Assembly: GCA_001465935.1 (NCBI GenBank)
Contig: LNKV01000005.1
Coordinates: 558,001 to 622,000, forward strand
From: Clarireedia homoeocarpa
Taxonomy: Eukaryota; Ascomycota; Leotiomycetes; Helotiales; Rutstroemiaceae
Length of the DNA: 64,000 nucleotides
Direction: 5' to 3'
The translations under genes were made by a program, and so were the position numbers. Positions 33,001 to 45,567 of the stretch are shown piece by piece. Within the stretch, counting starts at the first letter, position 1. The number at the start of each line of letters is the position of its first letter. Under the pieces are notes generated by a model, which saw only the letters and a program-made list of their open reading frames with translations, was not told where the DNA came from and ran no database searches.

Positions 33001-36000
33001 GCAGAATCTCTTATTTGTTAGACACAGATCCAGATACAGCCAATACAGCCACAGATGATGCCCAGATCGACCGGCTTGCAAGATGATTAATATTAATGAT
33101 TGAATGACCGATGGAAAGACTGACGAGCTCTTTAGCTGCGGCGATGTGACAATAGCCAATTCAAAGAGGGGGAGGGTTGCGTAAGAAGTGGGTGGTTCTT
33201 CTTCGCATTTCTCTCGGGTTTCCCATCTGTCGGCATCAACTAGTATTGCAAGCGTGCCAAATGCAGGATGGACCATGTAACGTACATTAAGTGGCAAGAA
33301 AGCGCAAAGCCGAATGAGGGGAGCGGATATCCATGGCAAGTAGGGATTAGAAACTTTATATTACGAAAGGCGAGAGAAACCTGGACCGAATGGAAGGCCT
33401 AAAAGGGAAATAAAGACCGCAGACGTTCGTTTGGACTTTTAGTAAAAAGGTGGTGATGTACCCTCCCTCGCCTCCATGCTTGGAAGATGGCCATATGATT
33501 TGAGGGGACGAAGCGAGCTACGTAGTCGATGATATAAAGCGTGTGAGAGGGAGGGTGGGTGTTTGGTAATCTAGTCAGTCTAGTGTCCAATTCTTCAATG
33601 GCATAGTATATTTCGTGACAATGCGGTTATAGTTACTACATAGTAGATGTCCATGCGCACTAGGTTTTCGACGTTCCATTGCTCCAGACTCTTCTTCTCT
33701 TCTGCCGTCAAATTCAGGTTGGTGATGCCGAGAGAACTCGCCATCTCTTGATTGGCGGTTATTATTGTCATCAAGTAATACAAACACGATAAGAATCGAA
33801 AAATCATTGCGAGAGAGGCGTCTCCTCCGTAAGAATCTCCCTCACCAAAGATGCAAAGACGAACTCTTCCGGTGTTTTTACGTATCCAGAATTCGCCGAG
33901 ATACTCCACGGACAAGGGAAAACAGGCGATGCCCTGGCTGAGCCTGGTCACAGAGGAGGCTCCATGCTCGATTGACCAAGGTTGTTTCTTTTCTTGCGGC
34001 CAAATGTGGGGATGGAACAAGATGCAAAAACGGATCTTTTTTCCTTTTTCCTTGGTGGCCGAGGATTGGGGGTCGACTTGGTAGGTGATTGGATGCTGAT
34101 TTTCGTATTTTTGTTCCAATCGTAGATGGCGAAGAGAGACTTCTCAAGGTTGCGAGTGGAGGAGGGAGGGACTGAAGACTGGCGCAGCCATACGGGCAAC
34201 TTCGGGTTCGTGGTTTACTTCCGTGTCGTACAATAGTACAATAGTACAATAATAGGACAGCAAAATGGATCGATGATCAGTGGCACATTACTCATGGAGG
34301 AAGTTGCGTTGTAAGCCCTTTATCCAAAGATGCGGTGTGAAAATGCGATATGTCATATTTCCCGCTGAGACTCGAATCACTTCCTGTCTACAGTTGTCTG
34401 GGCTGGGTTGGTGGAGTGTTTTCTGCTGCTGTTGCAGTTGTTGTTGCTGCAGTGGTCGGTTGTCAGTTGTCGGAATCCTTTTCGTCCCCTCATTCAGTCA
34501 ATTAGACCTGGATCTCTTAGTCTTAGCCATATCCTCATCTTCTCTAGATCGCCCCTAAATGGCGATCTGGTTTGCTTTCCCCTGGTTTTGGCGTTGCAAC
34601 TGATCAACTTGCACCGGTCGGTATGCCTCCTCGGAAATCTGGAACATGGCAATTCCCAATTCGCATTTTTGCTCCTAGTGATTCTGCTCCAACCAGTCAG
34701 AGAAGAGAATGAAGGACTAAAAAAGCCTGTTCATTAGATTTTCCCATGACCGTTATGTCGGGATAGCTACTACTGCGGGTGAACGATTTTAGTAGACTGT
34801 AGCCACGACCTTAAAATGCACAACCTGTTAGCTGTGACCTGTGACCTGCTACCTGCTACCTGCTACCAGTACTAGAGAGAATGCTTATCGATGGGACTAA
34901 GATCTTATATCTTTCAAAGGTTATTCTGAACGACATGTCTTCCGAACTTCTCGACAACATCTTGCAATAGATTTCCAATCTATTCATCCTCCCACTTTTG
35001 CATCTTGCAGCAGCATCCTTCAGCCACACACCATCTCACCGAGTGAGGAATTATGCAGCAGGCACGTCACATCCATTTCCTACAAACCTTGCGCAGCGTG
35101 ATAGCAATAAACATGTGCCGTAGCAGTACAATGGCCGCTCTTCCGGAGAAGGTACAAGAACACACACGAGATGATTGTAATAGACCCTCCATAAACTCTG
35201 TACTGGATACAATACTACAAGTGCGGTACGAGTCGCGGCAGCATTGTGGAAACGAGACATGCAGTTGTCATTCGATCAGATGCTACTCCCTTCCGCACGT
35301 TGCTTACTTTTACTTGTACGTTGGATCTGTCGGGAAGTCACGGACGAATATTACTGTAAGTCAGATCAGAACTATCGAAGAGGTATTTATCAGCTCTTTG
35401 GGATCTTAGAAGACGAATAAGACGAATTATGGAACAGAAGTGGAGATACAGGCAACCCGGGAAGAACAGGGGAGGCTGCGGACGTAGAGACTCGAAAGTG
35501 GGCATGATCCCCCGGGCCCCTTAGAAATTTGGGTCAGCTGAGAGACATGAAAAAGGTGATGTGTGTGTGCATTTTGCAACATGCGCTCCTCGCATCAATT
35601 TCTCTTCACAGCGTCGAAATCCGACGATGACTTCATCTCAGCAAGCCGAGCAATCATTATGCAAATGGCAAATGATGAATCATCTGAATTGGGTGAATCT
35701 ACGCGGGCCAGCCAATGATAATGATGATAGCCGGTAGGTAAGAGGACCGTTTATGCCGGAAGCGATGGCCCCATAGGAGTGTGACAGAATAAAAACACAC
35801 GAACAATTGGGTAAACAGACAATTGGGCAAACAGACATGCCGAACAGCCAAACAACGGAAAGAGGAGGACGAAGTAGAAAAATTACCTGTCACTTTTGCT
35901 TCTGAAAAGCATTCGCCACTTCAAATCCCGTAGTTCGGTTACGTATACGAACATCACTGTAGCTGCATATCACATGCGAATCAAAAGAGAGCATGCTTCG

Positions 36001-37000
36001 TACATGAGAGAGATCACTTCAAAGTTTGACGAGGTCCTCCCCATCGCGTCGCGTCTTTCATCCCAAGACGGGACGAATCTTATCCTCTCACAAGGCTATA
36101 TCTCGGGAGGAACAGAGACTTTCCAAGCACTGTACCGCACAAGTATTGCAGTTTGAGATCGGATCGCCATCTTTCTTCTTGCACACATTTTGTCTTGCTC
36201 GGCTCTCCCGTCATCGGTTGACAACTCATCCATCAACCCCAACCCCTTCATCAACACTTCGAAGTGAGGTTGAAGATTGTGCCCCTCGTCTATCGCCAAG
36301 AAAAGCCAAAATTATGCATATTGTGGTTGGAACTAGCAGCGGTCTCTATTCAACGCACCTACCTGATTTGAGTATTCCGTGGGGATGGTCTAGAAGAGGA
36401 GCCTGCACACTGGATGGTCAGATCCCTATCATGGCCGTCAAAGGCAAGATGCAGGAGGAACTGGATCGTAGGATAATCAACAGAGTGAAATTAACCGTTA
36501 TCCAAACGACCCTGATACGTCGTATCACTGGCGAAACAGGCAATAGGTAATATTGAATTCGAGTGTCGAGGGACGCTGCAAAGTCACCCGGCCAAGATTC
36601 TCATCCTTCAGGCAGACGTGGATGTCCCAGTCAAACGTCAAGCAAGAGATTTGGTCAAGCCACCGCCTACTGATGTCTCTTGGGGGCCCTGTCATCCTAG
36701 TAAATGTATCTCCCGTGAAATCTGGCCGACTTGCTTGATGACTGCAGTGCATGTCTCCATACCGCAACCTGACCCTTGATATCCACTTCTTTTTTCCATA
36801 TTACAACGCTAAAGCCACGCCTTTTCAGGGTTGACACGCATTGGTTAGCTTGCATGTTTTTTCACTAGAACACGGATTTTCCTTCGAAAAGATTCAGCCA
36901 ATATCGATTTCCTGGTCGTTTATCGGCATCTCTTAGACCGGTTTCTCTGGTACCGGCTTTCATCTTCTTACTAGCTGTTTCATTGGCAACCTAATCGTAA
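30001..37000. other. Con7 upstream gene desert, middle part
   Basis: No convincing gene. The longest frame (30032-30688, minus, 218 codons) starts from a weak codon and has no conserved features. Repeats: a 10-bp array at 31003-31116 and CTACCTG/TGTGACC type copies near 34834-34866. Confidence 0.5.
31003..31116. repeat. 10-bp minisatellite (TCTGTAGGTG)n
   Basis: About eleven imperfect copies of TCTGTAGGTG with variants TCTGTAAGTG and TCTGTAGGTA and GT insertions. Confidence 0.9.
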
Positions 37001-39774
37001 GTCGATCGGACTACACTCGGTCACAGCCACAGCCGACGGTGAAGGGAGAGGATTGTGAACAGTGAACAGTGAACAGTGAACACAGAGCAGGGCAGAGCAC
37101 GCGCCGCTCACCACCAAACCGCCCGTCAGCAGTCGTCCTTACTCACCACGTAGCCAGGCACCGCCTTACTCTTATTGCCTGCCTTATCATCATGCCTTAT
37201 CTGTCCGTAATTGAAACCTGACCTACTGCCTACCGACGACTTCGTATACCGGTGACTGACAACCTCTCGATCCAACTAGATCAGCTAGACTTTACTTGGA
37301 GTAGCACGTCCTGGTGGAGATCTCAAACGAAACGCGCGATTATTATCTGGGAACAGACGCCTCTTCAGCTACACTTCCGCCTACGCCTACGCCTACGCCT
37401 ACCCACCCACTGGCTCTGGCTTCATTTTTTTAGACTAATTTCCCCAGAGATCGATCATAGTCTTCCCGCGCACTTGGGTCGCCTACGCAAGCGTCGTTCT
37501 ATCTTCCCCTCCATCAAGACTGCCGGCGCAAGGCCGCACTACACTGGTAAGAGACCCAAAAACAGAAGCCCAGCAATTCTCTTTGTCGAGTCCTGTGCAT
37601 ATTTCTTGCATCTACCACAGTATCTTCACGTCTCCAAACATAATGAACCATCTGCGTCACCGGTTGAACAACGAGGATTTGGTACTTACTCGTTTTGTTT
37701 AGATAGCAATTTTCGCAAGGCTTGCCAAGAGATTCCTCCGAGGCTTTTCTAATATCTCCACGCTAGTCACTGTGCGTTAGCTCCTTCAACTATTTCATAT
37801 CTTAGCACCATCTCAAGAATCAATCAACGAGATATTGGCAGGAGAGGTTTCTATCTGTAGAGCTCTCGACCTCTGTGTCCTATTTCCCACCGAGGTGTAT
37901 CGCGGTGTCTGCGCACAGCGCGCATTCTTTTCCCTCGTCACATCTTCGCATTGGACTGACGGAGAAGAAAAAAAAAAAGGTGTCCGAAATTGTTTTTGCG
38001 GGTCCTGGCCACTTTTCATCATTTTCATCGTGCATTCACACCTCCCACATCTGAGAACCCCCTCAAAAAGAACATCACGAAAAGCACTCTTTGTGACTTG
38101 AAACAATTTCGTCTCTTTATTTTAAAAGCACGGACTGAACCCTTGCGACAACTTTCCAAAAGTCCATTTCATCCAAGTCTTGATCATTAAGATCCACCTC
38201 CCACGGACGACGCGTCGTTAACTCTCGACTTGTCGCTCGCGTAGACGAACACGGCTGGCTCAAGATCCCGCGAAGACTAGCTTCAATATCTGGGTCCTCG
38301 GACACGCCGCTAGATCGCGAGACAAGCATACTACAGCAAGTCTACGGTGGTAGTGCTCTCAACGCACGCAGACATTAGTCTTCCACCGCGAACCGACGTA
38401 GACCACCAACTCAGCTACTGTGAGCTGTGAGCACACTACAATTTGAGCGAGCCCACATCTTCGAATCAAAGATCAGACAGAGAAGAAATAGCCGCTCCCT
38501 TCATAACAACGGTGCTGCATTTGGAAGGTACGGTCAAAGACAAATTCAGGAACAAGGCGCGTCTACTGCGAGACCTTTTAAGTGGATTGCAAATCTTTAG
38601 GTGAATTGTTTGAAGGATCTATCTCCACGGAACAACAAGAGCTACGAGCTGCGCAAACCCCTGATCACCACCACCAGCACCAGCACCACCAGCACCACCA
38701 CCTCCATCATCATCTGCATTGAACGCAGCCTCTGCTTCCGACCCCAACAGCCTCCAATTCAGTATTTGGAAACGTTTAAGTTTCTGCATCCACATTTCTT
38801 TGGCCGGTTCTGGACCCCTCTTGCCTCATTATCGAAGTCAGATAAAAGGTTGATCCGAGTAGCCAATTCTAGAGGCCGATCTCGTCTTTAGACATAGAAG
38901 TGAGGGAAATTTCAAGACAATTAGTGGCCGACAGAAGCAGTCCGCCGCCTAGACTCCAAGCACACCCAAGGCTCGTCATTCCCGCGACTGCAATTAGCTG
39001 GGACACTATTATTGTTGAGACTAGCATTTACGCAAATCATATTGCTGCAGAGATCGCTCTAACCCTGGACGAATGAGGATTTTGTGACGTGATCCACGAA
39101 ATACGCAGTTCAGATATCTTCAGCTGGACACTAAAGGTAAAATTGTATAGCGCTATCAAAGGGGTCTAAGCATCACTCACAAGTTGATCGGCCTCTCCTT
39201 AAAGGGCAAGGTGCAGCACCAAACCCGCATTCTTCAGCCAAAACCCACCAGCCAAAAACAAGCCCAGGCACAACGAGTTAGGAGGCCATCTTTTGACCTA
39301 CCTTGGTTTAGCCTTGGCCAATATTTCTCGTCGTTGCAACCAAATCCGCGCTTGGCCTCGACGAGGAATCGCTCGAGTCGCGAATCACCAATTGCGACGC
39401 ACAAAGAGGGCTCTCGCTACCGAACTTCGCATCGAAACAAAGACGGCGAACGATTCTTCGCAACGGGCTGTCCTAAATCACATCCTTCTCACCATTCGCC
39501 AATAAAAGTCATCTCGAGTCCAGTACGGCAGAGAGCCAAACTCAAAGAACGCACAGACGCCCAATAAAATCCACCCACACCACGCTTGCCCATTTACTAC
39601 GGGAACGTCGACCTTCCCTGGTACGGCTACCTCGGAACGCACTGGGTATCTAGCTTTTGCCACCATTCCTCTTTTTCTCTGGCCGACAAAAATTTGCAGA
39701 TTTGCGGGCGAAAATTATTTCACACACCTTTGGAGTGGAGTACAACAATCGACATCCGCAGGTTAAACATCAGC

Positions 39775-39830
39775 CACACGCATCCACCACCACACGCATC
39801 CACCACCACACGCATCCACCACCACACGCA
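39775..39830. repeat. 16-bp tandem repeat
   Basis: Three and a half copies of CACACGCATCCACCAC. Confidence 0.9.
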
Positions 39831-40189
39831 CATACGCACGCACGCACACGCTCTCGCTCTCTCCACTAAACAATTTCCTCCGCTTCGACGAAGCACGCTG
39901 CAACAAAAAAACAAAAACAAAAAACAAAAAAAGAGGTTTGCCGCAGAGAGGCCAAGAGGCAGAGCGACCAAGAGGCCAAGGACTGGATTCGCATTTGTCC
40001 AATCGCCAAGAACACAATACCAGCACCGCTCGAGGTCCAATCGACCGCTCCTGCTGCAAGTGGTCGACGAAACAATTGCCCTCGTTTAATTCGGGCGATC
40101 ACTCAGCAGCACAAAGAATTGGAAATCTTCTGGAAAAAGTCCATTTTCCGGCTCCTACTCAGTACCCAGTCGTGCGTACAGTGTGCAGC

Positions 40190-40240
40190 CATCCATCATC
40201 CATCATCCATCATCCATCCATCCATCCATCCATCCATCCA
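40190..40240. repeat. (ATCC)n / CATCATCC microsatellite
   Basis: Copies of CATCATC followed by seven or so CATC units, in the Con7 upstream region. Confidence 0.85.
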
Positions 40241-41189
40241 TCCTATCCTCTTTGATCCATCCGCCATTGTCCCAAAGGGGCAGCGACCAAAGCGACTAGG
40301 CCGAAGAAGCGCTAGGCCCGCCCAGGATTTTTCCCTCGGTCCCCTCCTTTTTTTCCGGCGCAGATTCTCGCAGTGCGCAGTGTGATCGCTTGTGGAGCCC
40401 TGAGTTTCCACGCACCATATAATAAGCGTCATCCACTTGCTCTGCTTTCGATTCCGACCGGGTTTAGCTGGACGACAAGGGTGCTTGGAATCCTATACCC
40501 TGGTCGCAACCTAACCTTCAAACGACCGGCCTCTTAACTCACTCACGCACTCACTCGCTCACGCCTTGCTCTTTCCCTCGCTCCAAATACCACCACTACT
40601 TCCACTACTCTCACCCACCCTCGCACCTCACCTCACTTCACCTCACACCTCACACCTCACACCTCACCTTACCTCACCTCTTTTCACCCCTCATAATTCA
40701 CTACCCACCCCGACCTACCGCAGCAACACTAAAATTCTTTTTAATCCTTGCTCCCTCTCACTTCCTCTGCCACTACCTCCTGCCACTACCTCTGCCACTA
40801 CCTCCAAACCCACCAACCACATCTCTACCACCGTTCACCACTATCCAATTACCATCGACCAGCTTTGTCGCCTTTCACAAATTTAAATTCCCCGTCAGGC
40901 CAATTCGAGTCAAGTATCATTTTTCGAATCAGTTTTAAAGCTTCGGTCGTTTTCCAGCACGAGCGTTTGTATGCACCAGTCCGACTTCGTGCAAAGAGCT
41001 GCATCCAGTTATCGAAGACAATTTGATCAGAGCAATCGAAGAAAAAAACAAGCCCAGAAGGCGCATCGGCACTTGTCATATAATACAATCCGGTCTTGCG
41101 CGAACTTGTAAAAGACAAGCTGAATTCCCAGGTTGTGCTAGTTACCCGTCCATTGACAACAACATACTCCAGGTTTTGTGAGCTGTAGT

Positions 41190-43088
41190 ATGTCCTTGGT
41201 CTCTCCACAACAATCTTCACATACCTTCAGCAACTCATTACTTACAAGTACCGACGGTGAAGGCAAGAACCAGCCCGACGAAACAGAAGCAACGTTAAGT
41301 ACGCTTCTCGGAGCATACACAAACGGTCAGAAGCACACCTCTATGGAACGGGGTGCCACCGAATATACGCAGTCAGGTTTGCAAACGCCCTATCCACACG
41401 CGTTCACCAACGCCCAGTCTGAAGATTCATCTGCAGATCACGCGTCTGCTGCGCAATACCCTCCCCAGCAAGAAGTTCGAGCGAACAACTACTCCACCTC
41501 CGCGACTCCCACGTCCGAGTACGGTGTTTATCCCGCTTCGGCGCGTTCAGGTTCTTTCCCAGAGCACCTTCAAAGACCTTATCACCCAGCAAGCAACCAC
41601 AGCGGTAGCAGTGGAGGAATGGCTCAACCAACAAGTCCGTCAATACCTTTGCAAGATGGTCGTTCAAACCATCAATCTGCGCAACTCAAGTCTGACCAGG
41701 ATGTTCCTATAGATCCATCGATTGCTGCTTCCAGCCCAACGTACCCTGCACACGGCGGCCAGTACTCTCCTTACCCACCACAAGAACAGATGCAACACGG
41801 TTACCAGCAACACCCTAGCGGCGCGATGTACACACAGCCAAGACCAGATTGGGGAGGATACGGTCACCCAGCCCCTCACGGCATGCCAGCTTATCCAGTT
41901 AGTGGCGCTCAAACCCCAACATCTGCTGCTCCCGCAGGACGCCCAGGCCAGGTATGTAAAAATCAATATTTGTTATCTAACTAAATGGCGCGTGCCATGA
42001 GGCAGTCTCACGCGCTTGTTGACATGTGAAGATGCGCCGTCGAGCCTTGCGGAAGTCTGCGGGCTTGGTAGATTCCTCATCTCCTTCCAAGGGCAATGTG
42101 CCCCTCATTTTCTACCCTGTCGAGAACCGCTAAAGTTTAACAAGCAGCATCACTTTCCGCAGGTCTACTCGTTTGTCCCTATCCCTGGTGCACAACAACA
42201 CAAGCGACCACGAAGAAGATACGAAGAAATTGAGCGTATGTACAAGTGTGGATGGAATGGTTGCGAAAAAGCATATGGTACATTGAATCATCTCAATGCA
42301 CACGTCACAATGCAATCGCATGGAGCAAAGCGTACACCGGAAGGTATGTCAATAAATTCCTGTTTCCGCATTCAAAAATAGCTTTCTTGCGAGGAATAAC
42401 CCAGAAACTGCGGTCGCATACCGCATACAATTTCTAAAATGGCTCCGCCAAATTGTAATTGATAACGCCGTTTTATTCCATTTTGACGACCCTCGCAAAA
42501 AATTACTAAGAATTCTACGCTATTTATGAGATGTGGATGATCTTACTGGCGTCCAACTAGTCTTGTCATAGTCTGGGGACAACCTCATTCAATTCTGATA
42601 CTAGCATGGGTTTACCAGATACGCGGGTTATGTTGTGTTACATCGGCAAGCTAACGTTTGGTGCCATGCAGAATTCAAAGAAATCCGAAAGGAATGGAAG
42701 GCACGCAAGAAGGAGGAAGAGCAACAACGCAAGGAAGCCGACAGTGCTCGTGCAGCAGCAGTTCCTGCTGATGGACAGCCTCCCGAGAATGCACCACCGC
42801 AAGGTGCTTATCCCCCAGCTCGATCGGTTCAACTCCCGCCAATTGGCTACCAGCCAGGCGCAGCAGTTCCCAACCAGTATCAGGCCGCTCCCGCCGCTGG
42901 TGGTGTTCAGCAATTGCAGGAATATGGTAACAACCATGCTATGCAATACTCAGGCTATCCAGCATCGCCTTATGGCGCTCCAAATCAGATGTATAACCAA
43001 CGTCATTACACCCTCGCTTTTCCTCACTTACTGAATCATGCTAATACTTTGACTAGCTAACGGAGCTCAACCCAAATATGAGCATTAG
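41190..43088 (+). CDS. CON7: Con7-like C2H2 zinc-finger transcription factor
   Basis: Four exons (41190-41951, 42163-42343, 42672-43001, 43057-43088) give 434 aa. A long Ser/Pro/Gln/Tyr-rich head (1-254) leads to VYSFVPIPGAQQHKRPRRRYEEIERMYKCGWNGCEKAYG, the conserved core of Con7 proteins. One C2H2 finger has C283, C288, H301, H307 (C-X4-C-X12-H-X5-H), preceded by a basic KRPRRR patch and followed by EEFKEIRKEWKARKKEEE, a charged helix. In Magnaporthe and Fusarium, Con7 controls morphogenesis, conidiation and infection-related development; that role is inferred here. The last intron (55 nt, GTCATT donor, TGCTAAT branch, GACTAG acceptor) gives the end PNGAQPKYEH; if unspliced the protein ends HYTLAFPHLLNHANTLTS. 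ATG 41190 is the first ATG in frame; the frame upstream opens from a GTG only. Confidence 0.9.
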
Positions 43089-43990
43089 ATTGGACACTGT
43101 GTTTACTCGACTGCTGTCGTGCGAAAAGTCAAGGTCACTCTCGGACCCGTCGGAGGATATCGTGTATCACCTAATGGTTGCTACAGTCTTTCGCACATGT
43201 ATCATATGGGCCCTTGATTGCATTTACTTCGGTGTCGTTCAATGCGCGAGATTTTTTTTTTTCCCGCTGGTTCTTTAGACATATTTTCTTGATTCGGTTC
43301 GGCACCGTACACGATTCTTATGGCTTGATGACATTTCTCCTTTTTGTCGGACACCTTTCTTCTCGATCCTTGGGGGTGTCGAATCAAACGGACGTGGTTG
43401 GGTTGCATTTTCTGGTCCTTTTTCTCTTTCCATGTGGTGGGGCGTCGTTGGAAGATGTTTCTAAACCTAAGGCTGTGTTCGTTTATTTCTTCTCACGGCG
43501 GACCGGGATGGAATTCGGGGAGTTGTCTGTATCACTGCATAAAGGTTCTTCAGGCTGGGTAAGGAACTTTTAGGTTTCTCTTGTTCCATGCAAAGTCAGA
43601 AAAGAAAAACTTTTTCCATTTACTTGGGACAAAAAAGATAGCATTCAAATTGACCGGGTGGATTTATTCACGTGTGTGGTTTGTTAGGTTTCCCGAAAAT
43701 TTCACCACCTTTTTCACCCATTCGATATTCAAAATCCTGCTTTCATCATCATGGTTTTTCTCTTGTTACTTGTTGATGCGATGGTTTCGTTTGATTTACT
43801 TTGCTTTGGTAGGGAGGGAGACAAGGGCAAGACGGGGCACATGGAAAATGATATTTTTGATAGGATGGTGGATGGGATGGTGGATGGTGGGAGTAGAATG
43901 CATAGTATGTCACTGTGAATTAAGTTTGCGGGGTTTTAGGTTTTCGTGGGTGGAAGGAGGGGGAAACAGGAAGAATGAGTTTGCCTTAAA

Positions 43991-44071
43991 ATGGGATGGA
44001 TGGGATGGATGGGATGGATGGGATGGATGGGATGGATGGGATGGATGGGATGGATGGGATGGATGGGATGG
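43991..44071. repeat. 9-bp tandem array (GGGATGGAT)n
   Basis: Nine near-perfect copies of GGGATGGAT. Because the unit is 9 bp, it stays open in frames on both strands and generates spurious ORFs. Confidence 0.95.
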
Positions 44072-44161
44072 TCTGCATGCGTATTCTCTTTCGGTTGATG
44101 GAGGATAGGAACAAGGCGAAGAGGCGGCAACGGGGATGGGAAAAGCGAGGTACATGCGTGA

Positions 44162-44188
44162 ACACACACACACACACACACACACACA
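44162..44188. repeat. (CA)n microsatellite
   Basis: Thirteen CA dinucleotides. Confidence 0.95.
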
Positions 44189-44800
44189 TAGCGGGCGGAC
44201 AGCAATAGTTTGAAGTTAGGACTGACAGAAAAGCTACGTAATATACGTTTATGCAAAGATTTTTATATGTGATCTGATAGGGTGGATGATGTGATGAGTG
44301 ATGATGGTGGCGTGGTGAGGTGAGTTATGATATAATTTTGGCTATATATGTAAATGTGATTGTGAATGATGGATTGAATAACTGTGGAATGTAAATGATG
44401 GGAATGGCAATGCAATGCAAGATGTGTGTGTGTGTGTGTATATGCGCGGATTAGACATGATGAAGTCGTAGAGCGGAGAGGGAATAAGGGAAAACAGGAG
44501 GTTGGGGGAGGGGGTGAGTTGATATCGAAGGGGCATGGCGGGTATGGTGTGGTGAGGGTGTGGTGAGGGTGAGGAGATGGATATGGATATGGATATGGAT
44601 GTGGAGTGGGAGAAGTGAGGGGGAGGGGGAGGGGGAGAAGTGTGGAGGAGATGGAAATGAGGAGGAGAAGAAGAAGGCAGTGGAGGAGAAGAAGAAGGTA
44701 GTGTGTTAGTTTATGCGGCTGATAATTGTAGTGTATTTATTTATTATTATATTATTATCCAAGCGTTAGAACAGGAACTGGAAAGCATGAATTGATAACG

Positions 44801-44840
44801 GGAGAGGAGAGGAGAGGAGAGGAGAGGAGAGGAGAGGAGG
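44801..44840. repeat. (GGAGA)n purine tract
   Basis: Eight copies of GGAGA; strand-asymmetric purine tract. Confidence 0.9.
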
Positions 44841-45504
44841 TGGAATAAGATGAACGGATGGATGTAAATGTGAAGAAAGGAAGGAAGAGAGGATAGATAG
44901 ATAAGTGGATGGATGATATATGTGGTGTGTGTGTGTGGTTCGAATAGGATTCCGATTGAAGAGGGTAGCTTTTTCTTTTCGACTTGAGCCGCATAGAACA
45001 GAAAATGAGAAAGAGGCGATAGATACTGAGGGGTACTGCGTAGACGTTAGAAAAGACGACGAGGATGACAATAGATCATATATATATATATATATCAGAT
45101 TTGGTAGTAATAAATATCATAGAATTATCTGAGATGAGATGAGATACAAGCTTGCCGGTCTCAGACTACAATTATATAAGTTAAGTCTAGATCAAACGCA
45201 AAGCTATATATATATATACTCCTTCAATGTAATCAATCAATCAATCAATCACCAGACAAATAAACGACCCCTATCTATACACACACACAACATCTCTAGT
45301 TCTTCTCCGCATTTGTGATAACTATCAAAATATTATATTATATACCAAACTACCTACCAAACTACCTACCTACCAACCAACCTACTTCCCAACCACCCAC
45401 CCACCCAGTCTACGTTACATATCCAACCCCCCCCACCCCCCCCCCTCTTCCCCCCCAAACAAGAGAATGACAAACCCGTAAAAAGCGACATAATAACACT
45501 TTAC

Positions 45505-45567
45505 CCCCCTCCCTCCCTCCCTCCCTCCCTCCAAAGGCTAGCTATATATATATATATATATATATAC
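45505..45567. repeat. (CCCT)n followed by (TA)n
   Basis: Seven CCCT units at 45505-45532 and a TA run of about twelve units at 45543-45567, separated by CAAAGGCTAG. Another TA run lies at 45077-45094 and ATCA repeats at 45231-45250. Confidence 0.9.

Larger units (their letters stand above)
37001..41189. other. Con7 proximal upstream region and probable long 5' leader
   Basis: No gene was supported. It contains tandem copies of GTGAACA (37053-37081), CCTACG (37380-37402), CACCAC/CAGCAC-type repeats (38663-38705), a 16-bp array (39775-39830), ATCC repeats (40190-40240) and extended C/T/A-rich tracts (40530-40810). The CT-rich block directly before the Con7 start looks like a fungal core promoter and leader. 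Frames here open only from GTG or TTG. Confidence 0.5.

Noticed and set aside
33595..34119. 174-codon minus frame
   Set aside because: Opens from TTG; only the last 70 codons (from an internal ATG) look somewhat protein-like, without any motif.
36026..36550. 174-codon plus frame
   Set aside because: Composition is noise-like and several overlapping frames on both strands compete with it.
37252..37752. 166-codon plus frame
   Set aside because: Starts at GTG and contains an RLRLRLRLP stretch created by the CCTACG repeat.
40849..41220. 123-codon minus frame overlapping the CON7 start
   Set aside because: Looks moderately protein-like but opens from GTG, with no ATG until well inside, and is antisense to the Con7 leader and first codons.
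43581..44256. Frames full of DGWDGW, DGMDGM or HPIHPI repeats
   Set aside because: They are produced by the 9-bp GGGATGGAT array being open in frames on both strands, not by a gene.
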